DNA of 64,000 nucleotides from an uncultured Bacteroidales bacterium (GCA_947305795.1 CAMZEK010000002.1:1-64000); one strand, 5' to 3'; numbered from the stretch's first letter, positions 18,583 to 28,187 are shown. The notes: generated by a model from the letters alone, not told the origin. Translations and numbers: made by a program.

Positions 18583-19686
18583 ATGTACCTTAACCCTACT
18601 CTAAAAAAAGCTTATAGCAAGGAGCATTTGACCGCCCGTGAGGCACAGGCCAAAGCTGAATGGATTGCTTGGGGACCGATTGTGTTCCAAGTGAGCCGAT
18701 TAATGAAAAAGTTCGGCATTTTGGAAATGCTGCGCAACAGCGACAATGGCATGACCGAGGCCGAAATAGCCGAAAAAGCAGGTATCAGCGGTTATGCCGC
18801 CAAGGTGATGCTGGAAGCCAGCTTGTGCATTGGCACGGTGCTGATTGACCCCGAAACTGACCGTTACACGCTGAGCAAGACGGGCTGGTGCTTCATTACC
18901 GACCCCGCCACCAATGTGAACACGGAATTCAACCACGATGTGAACTATGAAGGTTGGTTCCATTTGGAGGAAAGCCTGAAAGAAGGCCGTCCCGTCGGAC
19001 TGGAACACTTCGGACCGTGGCCCACGGTGTACGAAGGCCTCTCGCAACTGCCGCCACAAGTACAAAAGAGCTGGTTCGGCTTCGACCATTTCTACAGCGA
19101 CAGCTCGTTCCAACAAGCCTTGGAAATCGTGTTTGCCAACAAACCTAAGACTCTGCTTGATGTGGGCGGTAATACGGGTCGCTGGGCTTTGCAATGTGTG
19201 GGATATGACAAGGATGTGCAGGTGACCATTGTGGACTTGCCGCAACAGTTAGAAATGATGCGCCGAGCCACCGCTGGAAATCCTGGTGCCGACCGCATTG
19301 ACGGCTACGGCATGAACCTGTTGGATGCCTCTCAAGCTTTCCCCACCAACAAGCATTACGACGCCATTTGGATGAGCCAGTTCCTTGATTGCTTTGGCGA
19401 GGACGAGATTGTCAGCATCGTGAGCCGCGCCGCCAAGATTATGGACGATAACAGCCGCCTGTATATCATGGAGACGCTTTGGGACCGTCAGCGCTTCGAA
19501 CCAGCGGCCTTCTGCCTCACCATGACGAGCCTCTATTTCACCGCCATCGCCAACGGAAACAGCAAGATGTACCACAGCGACGACATGAGACGATTGGTCG
19601 AAAAGGCAGGTTTGCAGGTGGAGACGATTCACGACGGCCTCGGCCAAGGCCACAGCATTATGGTTTGTAAAACAGTTAACAGTTGA
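18583..19686 (+). CDS. class I SAM-dependent O-methyltransferase-like
   Basis: TLLDVGGNTGRWALQ and VTIVDLPQQLEMMRR; N-terminal helical dimerisation region. Start set at ATG 18583; the track start overlaps the upstream gene. Confidence 0.82.
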   Translation: MYLNPTLKKAYSKEHLTAREAQAKAEWIAWGPIVFQVSRLMKKFGILEMLRNSDNGMTEAEIAEKAGISGYAAKVMLEASLCIGTVLIDPETDRYTLSKTGWCFITDPATNVNTEFNHDVNYEGWFHLEESLKEGRPVGLEHFGPWPTVYEGLSQLPPQVQKSWFGFDHFYSDSSFQQALEIVFANKPKTLLDVGGNTGRWALQCVGYDKDVQVTIVDLPQQLEMMRRATAGNPGADRIDGYGMNLLDASQAFPTNKHYDAIWMSQFLDCFGEDEIVSIVSRAAKIMDDNSRLYIMETLWDRQRFEPAAFCLTMTSLYFTAIANGNSKMYHSDDMRRLVEKAGLQVETIHDGLGQGHSIMVCKTVNS

Positions 19687-19715
19687 TAGTTGTTCAGTTA
19701 TCAGTTCAAATCAGT
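19670..19715. repeat. wobbly AGTTAACAGTTGATAGTT-type repeat
   Basis: aacagttaacagttgatagttgttcagttatcagttcaaatcag; supplies the stop codon of the upstream CDS. Confidence 0.7.
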
Positions 19716-19749
19716 CCTGTGTCCAGCAGTCCCTTTGTCTTGCGTCAAA

Positions 19750-19788
19750 AATCAATTCAACAATTAAACAAATAACAATTCAACATAG
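19750..19788 (+). repeat. wobbly A/T repeat spacer, AACAATTAAACAA family
   Basis: atcaattcaacaattaaacaaataacaattcaacatag abutting the ACP start codon. Confidence 0.8.
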
Positions 19789-20031
19789 ATGAACAGACAA
19801 GAAATAGAAGAAAAAGTCAGGGAATTCCTCATCGAAGACCTTGAAATTGACGAAGAAAAAATCCAGCCAGAAGCCCGCCTGAAAGAAGACATCGGCATCG
19901 ATAGTCTCGATTTCGTTGACATCGTGGTCATCGTCGAAAAGAAGTTCGGCTTCAAAATCAAAACCGAAGAAATGGCTACGGTGAAGACTTTCAGCCAGTT
20001 CTGCGACTATATCGAGAAAAAGATAGCCTAA
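19789..20031 (+). CDS. acyl carrier protein
   Basis: 80 aa acidic protein; phosphopantetheine site GIDSLDFVDIV. Confidence 0.93.
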   Translation: MNRQEIEEKVREFLIEDLEIDEEKIQPEARLKEDIGIDSLDFVDIVVIVEKKFGFKIKTEEMATVKTFSQFCDYIEKKIA

Positions 20032-20036
20032 GCTTA

Positions 20037-20930
20037 GTGGACGAAGCGCTGCAACATAACGAATGGTCAGGCAAGACGGACGGGCAGCCCTGGATGCAAC
20101 GTGCACTTATTGCAATGTTCCGTGTGCTTCCACTGTGGTTGCTCTATGGCGTGATGGCGATGGTGGTGCCTTTCTACATGCTTTTCAATAGAAAGGGCTA
20201 TCAGGCCATGTACCGTTTTTTCCGAGAGCGGATGGAATACGGCTGTTGGAAGTCGTTTTGCAAAGTCTATGCAAACCATTTCCGCTTCGGACAAATCATC
20301 CTGGACCGTTTTGGCGTGTATGCTGGAAAGAAATATAGTTTCCAGAACGAAGGCCAAGAGTTAATGGACGAATTGGAGGCACATCCCGAAGGTTTCGTCT
20401 TGTTGAGCAGTCATGTGGGCAACTATGAAATTGCGGGCTATTCATTGAAACCTAAGCATAAGATAATCAATGCGTTGGTTTATGCGGGCGAGACGGCTAC
20501 AGTGATGGAAAACAGGCAACGAGTATTGTCGCAAAACAACATGAAAATGGTTCCCGTGAAGGAAGATCTTTCACATCTGTTTGCGCTGAACACGGCTTTG
20601 GACAACGGAGAGATAGTGAGTATGCCCGCCGACCGCATCTTTGGCTCGCAGAAGTCGGTAGAATGTCGGTTTTTTGGCGAAACGGCACGTTTTCCGTTGG
20701 GTAGTTTTGCAATGGCAGTCCAAAAAGGAGTTTCCGTGCTGGCCGTCTTCGTGATGAAGGAAGGCATGAAGAAATATCATGCATACGTTCGCGAGATGAA
20801 ATGTGACAAGACCGCAAACAAGCGTGAACAAATGGCCCAATTGGCACAGAGTTTTGCTGACAACCTTGAGGACATCGTGCGCCGCTATCCCACGCAATGG
20901 TTCAACTACTTCGATTTTTGGAAACAATGA
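20037..20930 (+). CDS. LpxL/HtrB-like lipid A-type acyltransferase (GTG start)
   Basis: LSSHVGNYEIAGY (HX4E), PADRIFGSQKSVECRFFGETARFPLGSFAMA. Confidence 0.85.
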   Translation: MDEALQHNEWSGKTDGQPWMQRALIAMFRVLPLWLLYGVMAMVVPFYMLFNRKGYQAMYRFFRERMEYGCWKSFCKVYANHFRFGQIILDRFGVYAGKKYSFQNEGQELMDELEAHPEGFVLLSSHVGNYEIAGYSLKPKHKIINALVYAGETATVMENRQRVLSQNNMKMVPVKEDLSHLFALNTALDNGEIVSMPADRIFGSQKSVECRFFGETARFPLGSFAMAVQKGVSVLAVFVMKEGMKKYHAYVREMKCDKTANKREQMAQLAQSFADNLEDIVRRYPTQWFNYFDFWKQ

Positions 20931-21364
20931 GAGCGATTGAAGATATATCACTAAAGGAACTGATTCCGCAACGGCCACCATTTGTGATGATTGACCGCTT
21001 GGTGTCGTGTGACATGGTTTTCACGGTGACGGAATTTGAAGTGCGCGAGGATAACATTTTCGTTGTCGACGGCCATCTGACTGCCGAAGGCTTGATGGAA
21101 AACATCGCGCAAACCTGCGCCGCCCGAATGGGTTATATCAACTTGTGCAAGGGCGACACGGTGAAAATTGGGGTCATCGGCGCGGTGAATCGTTTGGATA
21201 TTCTCAGAACGCCGAAAGTGGGTGAGAGGATTGTCACCACCATCGAAGTGTTGGAAGAAATGTTTCAAATTACTATGGTAAGGGCCACGGTCAAGCTCGG
21301 CGAGCAGACATTGGCCGAAGCCAATATGAAAATTGCGATAATGGACGTGGATTCGCAAGATTGA
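20927..21364 (+). CDS. hotdog-fold 3-hydroxyacyl-ACP dehydratase-like (ApeI/ApeP type)
   Basis: ELIPQRPPFVMIDRLV and VDGHLTAEGLMENIAQTCAARMG; start overlaps upstream stop. Confidence 0.8.
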   Translation: MRAIEDISLKELIPQRPPFVMIDRLVSCDMVFTVTEFEVREDNIFVVDGHLTAEGLMENIAQTCAARMGYINLCKGDTVKIGVIGAVNRLDILRTPKVGERIVTTIEVLEEMFQITMVRATVKLGEQTLAEANMKIAIMDVDSQD

Positions 21365-21369
21365 GTGTT

Positions 21370-21804
21370 ATGGAGCAAGAGAAAGTGTTATCGGCAACCA
21401 AGCGTTTCGATGTCCGCTTTAGCGAGGTCGATTCGATGGGTGTGGTGTGGCACGGCCACTATGCGGTTTATTTCGAGGACGCCCGTGAGGAGTTTGGTCG
21501 GAAATACGACTTGGGCTACCTGATGATGTACGACAAAGGTTATTTTGAGCCGTTGGTGGAACTCACCTTCAAATACAAGAAACCTTTGATATATGGCATG
21601 AGGCCAGAGGTTTACATCGTTTACCGCCCTTGCGACGCGGCCAAAATCGTGTTTGACTACGAAATTCGCGACCCGGAAACGAAGGAAATCTTTGCCACGG
21701 GACATTCGGAACAGGTCTTCATGGACAAAAGGAATTACCAATTGGTGCTTTATGCCCCCGATTTTTATGAGGAATGGAAACGCAAATGGGAGGTAAACCA
21801 ATGA
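21370..21804 (+). CDS. 4HBT-type acyl thioesterase (ApeK-like)
   Basis: RFDVRFSEVDSMGVVWHGHYAVYFEDAREEF. Confidence 0.85.
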   Translation: MEQEKVLSATKRFDVRFSEVDSMGVVWHGHYAVYFEDAREEFGRKYDLGYLMMYDKGYFEPLVELTFKYKKPLIYGMRPEVYIVYRPCDAAKIVFDYEIRDPETKEIFATGHSEQVFMDKRNYQLVLYAPDFYEEWKRKWEVNQ

Positions 21805-22946
21805 TTGTCAGGATTGCCGATAATATTGTTTCGCCTCTTGGGCTGACCTCTTCGGAGAATTACGCTGCGGTGAAGGCGGGTCGTTCCGCGTTGAAGCGTT
21901 ACGATGGTCTTTGGCATCTGCCTGAACCCTTCACGGCTTCGCTGATGGACAGGGAAAAAGTAGAAAACGTGTTTGCTGAATTGGCTGACAACGAGAAATA
22001 TACTTTCTTCGAGAAGATGATCATCCTCTCGACTTCGAGAGCTATCGCCGAGGCTAAGATTGACCCGACTTCCGACAAGGTGTTGTTTATCCTTTCCACC
22101 ACGAAAGGTAACGTGTTCCTTCTTGACAAACGGGAAACGGGATTTCCCCAAGACAGGGTGCTACTTGGCGTAGCCGCCCGTCAGATGACAGAGTTTTTCC
22201 ATAATCCTAATGCACCGATTGTGGTTTCAAATGCTTGCATATCTGGTGTTTGTGCTCAAATTGAAGCCATGCGCAACTTGGAGAACGGTTTGTTTGACCA
22301 TGTCGTGGTGGTGGGCTGCGATGTGCAGTCGGCCTTCATTGTGTCGGGATTCCAGTCGTTCAAAGCGCTGTCGGTGGAACCCTGCATGCCTTTCGATGCC
22401 AACCGTTGTGGCTTGAATTTGGGTGATGCCGCAGCGACCATTGTTTACACCCGAAAAGACAACATCAGTGAAAACGACTGGGTGGCTTGTCGCGGTGCCA
22501 TACGCAACGATGCCAACCACATCAGCGGACCGTCACGCACAGGCGAGGGTAGTTACAGGGCTTTGAAAGTTGCCCTCGGTGATGTCAATCCCGACCAAAT
22601 CGCTTTCATCAACACGCACGGAACCGCCACCTTATATAATGATGAGATGGAATCCTTTGCTATTGAGCGGGCTGGACTTTCGCAAGTTCCCGTCAACGGG
22701 CTGAAAGGCTATTACGGTCACACGATGGGTGCCGCCGGTATAATGGAGACCATTCTCTCCATGAAAGCCATTGACGACCACAACATATTGGCTACCAGAG
22801 GTTTTGAAACCTTGGGTGTGACCCATCCTTTGGTGCTTTCCAACCAAAACCAACCGACAGACAAACGAATGTTCATCAAATTGCTATCGGGTTTTGGCGG
22901 CTGCAATGCGGCCTTGCTGATGGCGAAAGGAGGTGCGTCATGCTAA
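21801..22946 (+). CDS. beta-ketoacyl synthase
   Basis: VVSNACISGVCAQIEA, FINTHGTATLYNDEMES, GYYGHTMGAAGIME; C-H-H present. Confidence 0.88.
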   Translation: MIVRIADNIVSPLGLTSSENYAAVKAGRSALKRYDGLWHLPEPFTASLMDREKVENVFAELADNEKYTFFEKMIILSTSRAIAEAKIDPTSDKVLFILSTTKGNVFLLDKRETGFPQDRVLLGVAARQMTEFFHNPNAPIVVSNACISGVCAQIEAMRNLENGLFDHVVVVGCDVQSAFIVSGFQSFKALSVEPCMPFDANRCGLNLGDAAATIVYTRKDNISENDWVACRGAIRNDANHISGPSRTGEGSYRALKVALGDVNPDQIAFINTHGTATLYNDEMESFAIERAGLSQVPVNGLKGYYGHTMGAAGIMETILSMKAIDDHNILATRGFETLGVTHPLVLSNQNQPTDKRMFIKLLSGFGGCNAALLMAKGGASC

Positions 22947-23836
22947 AACAGTTGGTTCATATCACACCAAACCTGGTGGTGGTCAATGGTAAGGAATTGG
23001 TGCACCAGGAAACTGGTGCCGCCATGCTGACGGAACTTTATCGCGCCTATGTTGGTGACTATCCGAAGTTCTTCAAGATGGACACCTTGAGCAAATTAGG
23101 TTTTATGGCATCTGAATTGTTGTTGCAAGTGGAAGGTGCCGAGCGTTTCATCCCTCGCGAAGACCGTGCTGTGGTGTTCTTTAACCGCAGCGCGTCATTG
23201 GAGGCCGACACAGCATATCAAGTGACAATACAAGACCCTGCCAATTTCTTCCCCAGTCCGGCGGCGTTTGTCTACACCTTGCCCAACATCGTGACGGGCG
23301 AAATCGCCATCCGCAACAAATATTTCGGCGAGACCTCATTTATCGTCTTGGAAAAGTACGATGAACCAATTATGGCACGACAATTGCAGAACGCCTTCCT
23401 CGACCCGATGACAAAAAGCATCCTTGGCGGCTGGGTTGACTGCATCGATGAGGAACACTTTGAGGCTAAGGTAATCATTATGGAGAAGCCAAGTGAATTG
23501 CCCCACGCCATCTTGTTTCAAGAAACAATACAACGATTCAACAATAAATTCAACATACAACAATTAAACAACAACACTATGGACGAACTGATTTACACCC
23601 TGAAACAACAAATCATCGAGGCACTGAACCTCGAAGACATGAAACCCGAAGACATCGACGAGAACGCCACCTTGTTTGGCGAAGGTCTCGGTCTTGATTC
23701 CATTGACGCTCTGGAGCTTATCGTGCTGATGGAGAAGAACTACGGCATCAAGTTGCAAGACCCCAACCAAGGCAAGGAAATCTTCAAGTCAGTGGCGGTG
23801 ATGGCCGACTACATCGCGAAGAACCGCACCAAATAA
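22940..23836 (+). CDS. truncated ketosynthase-like domain (PF13723-like) fused in frame to an acyl carrier protein
   Basis: N-terminal PSPAAFVYTLPNIVTGEIAIRNKYFGET; C-terminal ACP GEGLGLDSIDALELIVLMEKNYG; Asn/Gln-rich linker RFNNKFNIQQLNNNT. Internal ATG for the ACP at 23579. Confidence 0.75.
   Translation: MLKQLVHITPNLVVVNGKELVHQETGAAMLTELYRAYVGDYPKFFKMDTLSKLGFMASELLLQVEGAERFIPREDRAVVFFNRSASLEADTAYQVTIQDPANFFPSPAAFVYTLPNIVTGEIAIRNKYFGETSFIVLEKYDEPIMARQLQNAFLDPMTKSILGGWVDCIDEEHFEAKVIIMEKPSELPHAILFQETIQRFNNKFNIQQLNNNTMDELIYTLKQQIIEALNLEDMKPEDIDENATLFGEGLGLDSIDALELIVLMEKNYGIKLQDPNQGKEIFKSVAVMADYIAKNRTK
23521..23578 (+). repeat. wobbly A/T repeat spacer that is translated in frame
   Basis: agaaacaatacaacgattcaacaataaattcaacatacaacaattaaacaacaacact directly before ATG 23579; same family as 16203-16237, 19750-19788 and 43324-43366. 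Confidence 0.75.
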
Positions 23837-23840
23837 GCCG

Positions 23841-25037
23841 ATGGAGCCGATTCTGATTACGGGCATGGGCGTCGTTTCGGCGATTGGCCTCGGCAAAGCC
23901 CAGACTTTGGAAGCCTTGCTGTCCAACCGATCGGGTGTGGGTCCGCTGAAGTACCTCAAGACGGAGCACAAGGAATTTCCTGTCGGCGAAGTGAACATGA
24001 CCGATGCGGAAATGGCCGCGCGTTTGGGTCTTCCAAAGAATGCCATCACCACGCGCACTTCTTTGATGGGCATGTTGGCGCTTGGCGAGGCTTTGGACGA
24101 TGCCAAACTGACTCCCGACATGTTTCCTAAAGTAGGCTTCATTTCGGGCACGACGGTGGGCGGAATGGATATGAGCGAGCAATTCTATCTTGATTATGTC
24201 AACGGGGAAGCGCATAAAGAGTACATCTCCGTGCACGATTGTGGTAGCTGCTCCGAAATGACTGCTGCTCATTTTGGCAAGTTCGCCTTTGCGACGACGC
24301 TTTCCACCGCCTGCTCATCGGCTGCCAATGCCATTATTCAAGGTGCCAACATGATACGTTGTGGCGAGGCCGATATCGTTGTGGTGGGCGGTAGTGAATG
24401 TATCACAAAGTTCCACCTCAACGGTTTCAATTCGCTGATGATTCTCGACACCGAGCCTTGTCGCCCGTTTGATGCTACGCGCCATGGCCTGAACCTTGGC
24501 GAAGGTGCAGCCTATCTCGTTTTGGAATCGGCAGAAAGCGCCAAAAAACGCGGCGTGAAAGCACAAGCTGTGCTTTCGGGCTATGGCAACGCTTGTGACG
24601 CTTTCCACCAAACCGCCTCGTCTCCCGACGGCGAAGGAGCCTACCGTGCCATGAAAGAAGCTTTGCAACTGGCTGGTTTACAAACAACTGATATTGATTA
24701 TATCAACGCACATGGAACAGGAACGCCCAACAACGACGCTAGCGAGAGTCAAGCCATGAAGCGTTTGTTTGGTGAGAATGTGCCGCCAGTTTCTTCTACG
24801 AAGCCTTTCACGGGACACACCACCAGCGCGTCAGGCTCCATTGAGGCGGTGTTTTGCATCATGGCCTTGCAACATGGTTTCCTGCCCGTCAACCTCAATT
24901 GGTCACAGCCTATGGAAGAGGGTATCATACCCGTTTCACAGCCTGTCAAGAAACCCTTGAAACACGTGCTTTGCAATGCGTTTGGTTTTGGTGGCAATGA
25001 CTCGTCTTTCTTACTTTCAAAAGCCGAAATAGGATGA
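23841..25037 (+). CDS. beta-ketoacyl-ACP synthase (FabF-like)
   Basis: LSTACSSAANAI, YINAHGTGTPNNDASES, SSTKPFTGHTTSASGS. Confidence 0.92.
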   Translation: MEPILITGMGVVSAIGLGKAQTLEALLSNRSGVGPLKYLKTEHKEFPVGEVNMTDAEMAARLGLPKNAITTRTSLMGMLALGEALDDAKLTPDMFPKVGFISGTTVGGMDMSEQFYLDYVNGEAHKEYISVHDCGSCSEMTAAHFGKFAFATTLSTACSSAANAIIQGANMIRCGEADIVVVGGSECITKFHLNGFNSLMILDTEPCRPFDATRHGLNLGEGAAYLVLESAESAKKRGVKAQAVLSGYGNACDAFHQTASSPDGEGAYRAMKEALQLAGLQTTDIDYINAHGTGTPNNDASESQAMKRLFGENVPPVSSTKPFTGHTTSASGSIEAVFCIMALQHGFLPVNLNWSQPMEEGIIPVSQPVKKPLKHVLCNAFGFGGNDSSFLLSKAEIG

Positions 25038-26062
25038 AAAACAAGGATTTATACGTTTTGTCGGCCAAGCAAATCTCCATTCAACAACCTTTGGACGAGA
25101 TGTGGATGAAGGAACCGGTTTTCTACACGGAGCCTTTTGTGCGGTCCATCGATCCGAGTTTTAAGGATTATGTTTCACCCATCGAGGCAAGACGTATGGG
25201 AAAGATTTTGAAACGTGCTTTGGCCACATCGAAGGAAGCCTTGAAAGCTTCGGGTTTGGAGACCGTGGATGCCATTATTACGGGAACAGGTTATGGTTGC
25301 ATAGAAAACACCGAGTTTTTCCTTGATGCACTCTCAAACGAAGGCGAACAACTGCTAAAACCCACTTATTTCATGCAGTCGACGCACAACACCATCAGCT
25401 CGTTGGTGGCCATCCAGACCAAGAATCACGGCTACAATGCCACCTACGCCCACAAAGGCATTTCGTTCGACAGCGCCTTACAGGATGCTTGGATGCAGTT
25501 CCGCTTAGGAAAAATCAACTCCGCTTTGGTGGGTGGCCATGACGAAATGACCCCGACCTTCTACAACATCCTGAAAAAAGGCGGTGTGATGGGACAAGAT
25601 GAGGAAATGTGTGGAGAGGCTGCGGTTTCGGTGGTGCTGGGAAAGCAAAGCGAAGGAGCTTTGTGCCGACTTACGGGCTTCAAGATGCTGCATCAACCTT
25701 CGATGAACACCTTGATGGATTCCGTAACCACCATGTTGCAATCCGCTGAAAAAAGCCTTGCTGACATTGATTTTGTCATGACAGGCATCAGTGGAAACCA
25801 CACAAGCGACGAGGCTTATTTTTCGGAAACACGAACGCTCTTCGGTGACAAACCGTTGCTGAAATACAAGCATCTGTTTGGCGAGAGCTTCACAGCCTCA
25901 GGTCTTGGTTTTTATGCTGGGGTACAATGTTTGAAAGCGGGTTTTGTCCCCGCCCATTTGTTTGTGCATCAAACAGAGATTGTAGAGAAACAACCACATT
26001 GTGTGTTATTGTATAATCATTCTGACGGAAAGAATTGTTCACTAACGCTGTTGGAGGCCTAA
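25034..26062 (+). CDS. degenerate ketosynthase / chain-length-factor-like protein
   Basis: KS fold, but the Cys region reads ATYAHKGISFDSAL, the first His region GISGNHTSDEAYF, and the second KHLFGESFTASGLGFYAG. Confidence 0.8.
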   Translation: MKNKDLYVLSAKQISIQQPLDEMWMKEPVFYTEPFVRSIDPSFKDYVSPIEARRMGKILKRALATSKEALKASGLETVDAIITGTGYGCIENTEFFLDALSNEGEQLLKPTYFMQSTHNTISSLVAIQTKNHGYNATYAHKGISFDSALQDAWMQFRLGKINSALVGGHDEMTPTFYNILKKGGVMGQDEEMCGEAAVSVVLGKQSEGALCRLTGFKMLHQPSMNTLMDSVTTMLQSAEKSLADIDFVMTGISGNHTSDEAYFSETRTLFGDKPLLKYKHLFGESFTASGLGFYAGVQCLKAGFVPAHLFVHQTEIVEKQPHCVLLYNHSDGKNCSLTLLEA

Positions 26063-26065
26063 ACC

Positions 26066-26419
26066 ATGTGGAAGCTGTTAGGATTGGTTGCGTTGCAAAC
26101 GTTTTTCCTTTCGGGAGGAAACATGTTTCTCAAGCTTGCGATGGAGAAATTGGGCAAGTTCGAGTGGACTTGGGCCTATTTCAAGACCGTACTCACCGAC
26201 TGGTGGCTTCTGGCTTGCGGCGTTAGTTTCGGCGTGGCCACGGTGCTTTGGCTATATATCTTGAAAAAGTTCCCCTTCAGCCAGGCTTATCCTTTGACCA
26301 GCCTTTCCTTTGTCTTCGGCATGCTTGCTGCGTGGCTCGTCTTCGGCGAAAGTATTCCTTTCTCCCGTTGGATTGGCCTGATTCTTGTAGTGTTGGGTTG
26401 TTTCCTAATCATGAAATGA
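26066..26419 (+). CDS. small EamA/SMR-type membrane transporter
   Basis: Four hydrophobic helices; AYPLTSLSFVFGMLAAWLVFGESIPFSRWIGLILVVLGCFLI. Confidence 0.75.
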   Translation: MWKLLGLVALQTFFLSGGNMFLKLAMEKLGKFEWTWAYFKTVLTDWWLLACGVSFGVATVLWLYILKKFPFSQAYPLTSLSFVFGMLAAWLVFGESIPFSRWIGLILVVLGCFLIMK

Positions 26420-26420
26420 G

Positions 26421-27050
26421 ATGAAAAGATACCTGTTTTCAATCGTGTTGGCCGTCATCAGCCTTACGGCGTTGGCACAAACACAACTTAGCGAGATGCA
26501 AAGCCAAGAGGTGATGAGTCAGTTGACGCAGGCGGCGGCCTCAATGCAGACATTGCAATGCCGTTTCGTGCAAGAAAAGACCTCGACGATGCTGGCCGAG
26601 CCAACGGTGGCGGAAGGCACAATGCATTACGCCGCGTCTGACAAGATGCGCTGGGAATACATCACGCCTTACACTTTTGCCTTGTTAGTCAATGGCGAGC
26701 GCATCGTGAAGGTCACCGACGGCCAAGCTGAGGTTTTGGAAGGCAATTCGAGCCGCATGTACCAAGGCATGGTGAGCATCATCATGGGCAGTGCTTCGGG
26801 CAAGAAGCTGTTTGACACTTCGGTTTTTGAGGTCGTGCTCTACGACGACAACGGTTTTTGGCGTGCCGAGATGACCCCCAAGCGTCGCGACATGAAGCGC
26901 ATGTTTAGCCAGTTGGTGTTTCGTTTCGACAAGAAAACCAATACCATCAGCCGCGTGGAGTTCATCGAAGCCAGCGGCGATGTCACTTCGATTCGGTTTG
27001 AGGAAATGAAACTGAATGAGGCGATAGAAAAGGGATTGTTTTTGGAATAA
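26421..27050 (+). CDS. LolA-like outer-membrane lipoprotein carrier protein
   Basis: Signal peptide; LQCRFVQEKTSTMLAEPTVAEGTMHYAASDKMRWEYITPYTFALLVNGERIV. Confidence 0.88.
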   Translation: MKRYLFSIVLAVISLTALAQTQLSEMQSQEVMSQLTQAAASMQTLQCRFVQEKTSTMLAEPTVAEGTMHYAASDKMRWEYITPYTFALLVNGERIVKVTDGQAEVLEGNSSRMYQGMVSIIMGSASGKKLFDTSVFEVVLYDDNGFWRAEMTPKRRDMKRMFSQLVFRFDKKTNTISRVEFIEASGDVTSIRFEEMKLNEAIEKGLFLE

Positions 27051-27108
27051 AAGTGCATTCTTCGCTTTGTCCCTTTCCCATCCAAATTCTTAAACACCTT
27101 ATATCAGC

Positions 27109-28002
27109 CTACTGCCACAAAGGCTCTTGTCGCCAACTATGTGGAAAGCCCATGGCGGCTACGTCAACGGTCGGATATTTCATCAACAAAGCTTTAAGGT
27201 CGGCCACAAAGGTACTTTGCGGGTCGATGGCGCGAAGCCAATAGGCGATGCAGCAGAGCTGAGGATAGAGGCGGATTATTGGGAACGAGCGGTCTGTTAT
27301 CCATGGGAGCTGCAAATAATGTGGCAAACTTGGACGAACAACGAAACTGCGGTTCCACAAACGGGCATGATGAGCACACACGTTACGGATGATGGTCAGG
27401 TTTTCCAGCCAGTTGCGCATGAACTCATGCTGCGGAATGGTGAAACTTCGTGCCACTTGCTTTTTTAAGGCGTTGTCGGAAAAATTGCTGTATATGCGCG
27501 ACAAGATGCCAAGTGTAGCTATCTCAAGGCTTTTCCAGGCAGGTGGCATATCTGGTTCGTCATAACGCAGAAAATGTTCCAAAACAAAATCCTCAATACT
27601 TCTCTCAACCAAATTCCGCAAACTGGTAAGATTCCTCTGAAAAATGTCCTCGCTGACAAACAATTGCTTGTCCATAAACCAGAATGAGCCGTATTTCATC
27701 GAAAACTGTTGGATTATGCGGGTGCGCACAGCAATTTCGATACGCTGGATCGAATTGAACACGAGTGCTTTAAGTTCGCTGTCGAATTGGTAGAGAGTGA
27801 GAACATTGCTAAAATGGCTGTTGGGTTTGAACACATGTTGCACCTTATCCTCTTCCATCACTCGCCAATAAGAAGCCAAACGGAAATAACTGATGCGCTC
27901 CAACACGACGGTGGTTTCCGTCTCGTCGTCAATAATCAGTCCGCGCTGTTTCAGCAAATCAATCTGTTCCGAAAGGGTGATGGGGTGCTTGGTGTATTTC
28001 AT
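27109..28002 (-). CDS. Abi_2 family (AbiD/AbiF-like) HEPN abortive infection protein
   Basis: KHPITLSEQIDLLKQRGLIIDD, LERISYFRLASYWR, HEPN R-x4-H in RNVCAHHARLWNR. Confidence 0.9.
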   Translation of the reverse strand: MKYTKHPITLSEQIDLLKQRGLIIDDETETTVVLERISYFRLASYWRVMEEDKVQHVFKPNSHFSNVLTLYQFDSELKALVFNSIQRIEIAVRTRIIQQFSMKYGSFWFMDKQLFVSEDIFQRNLTSLRNLVERSIEDFVLEHFLRYDEPDMPPAWKSLEIATLGILSRIYSNFSDNALKKQVARSFTIPQHEFMRNWLENLTIIRNVCAHHARLWNRSFVVRPSLPHYLQLPWITDRSFPIIRLYPQLCCIAYWLRAIDPQSTFVADLKALLMKYPTVDVAAMGFPHSWRQEPLWQ

Positions 28003-28018
28003 GAGGGTAAAAAAATTA

Positions 28019-28058
28019 TCCCGCCCTGGTACGCTGTTCAGCGGGAAGCGTGGCGGGA
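28019..28058 (-). other. structured leader of the AbiF-like transcript (nested hairpin)
   Basis: Outer arms TCCCGCC (28019-28025) / GGCGGGA (28052-28058), inner CGCTG-TT-CAGCG (28032-28043), between predicted promoter and start codon. Confidence 0.55.
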
Positions 28059-28070
28059 ATTATCCAACGG

Positions 28071-28078
28071 CAAAATTA
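28071..28078 (-). promoter_or_regulatory. -7 box TAATTTTG for the abiF-like gene
   Basis: TAnnTTTG on minus strand with TTG 19 nt upstream. Confidence 0.6.
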
Positions 28079-28151
28079 CAAACTTTTCCCCACCCCGCAA
28101 GCATTTTGACGAAAAATTTCCTTTTTCCACTTGCAAAACCCATTTTCTTTG

Positions 28152-28159
28152 TATTTTTG
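28152..28159 (+). promoter_or_regulatory. -7 box TATTTTTG for the MNT gene
   Basis: TAnnTTTG with TTG at 28131-28133 (18-nt spacer). Confidence 0.6.
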
Positions 28160-28187
28160 CCCTCGCCAAGACGGCGGATACCAAGCA

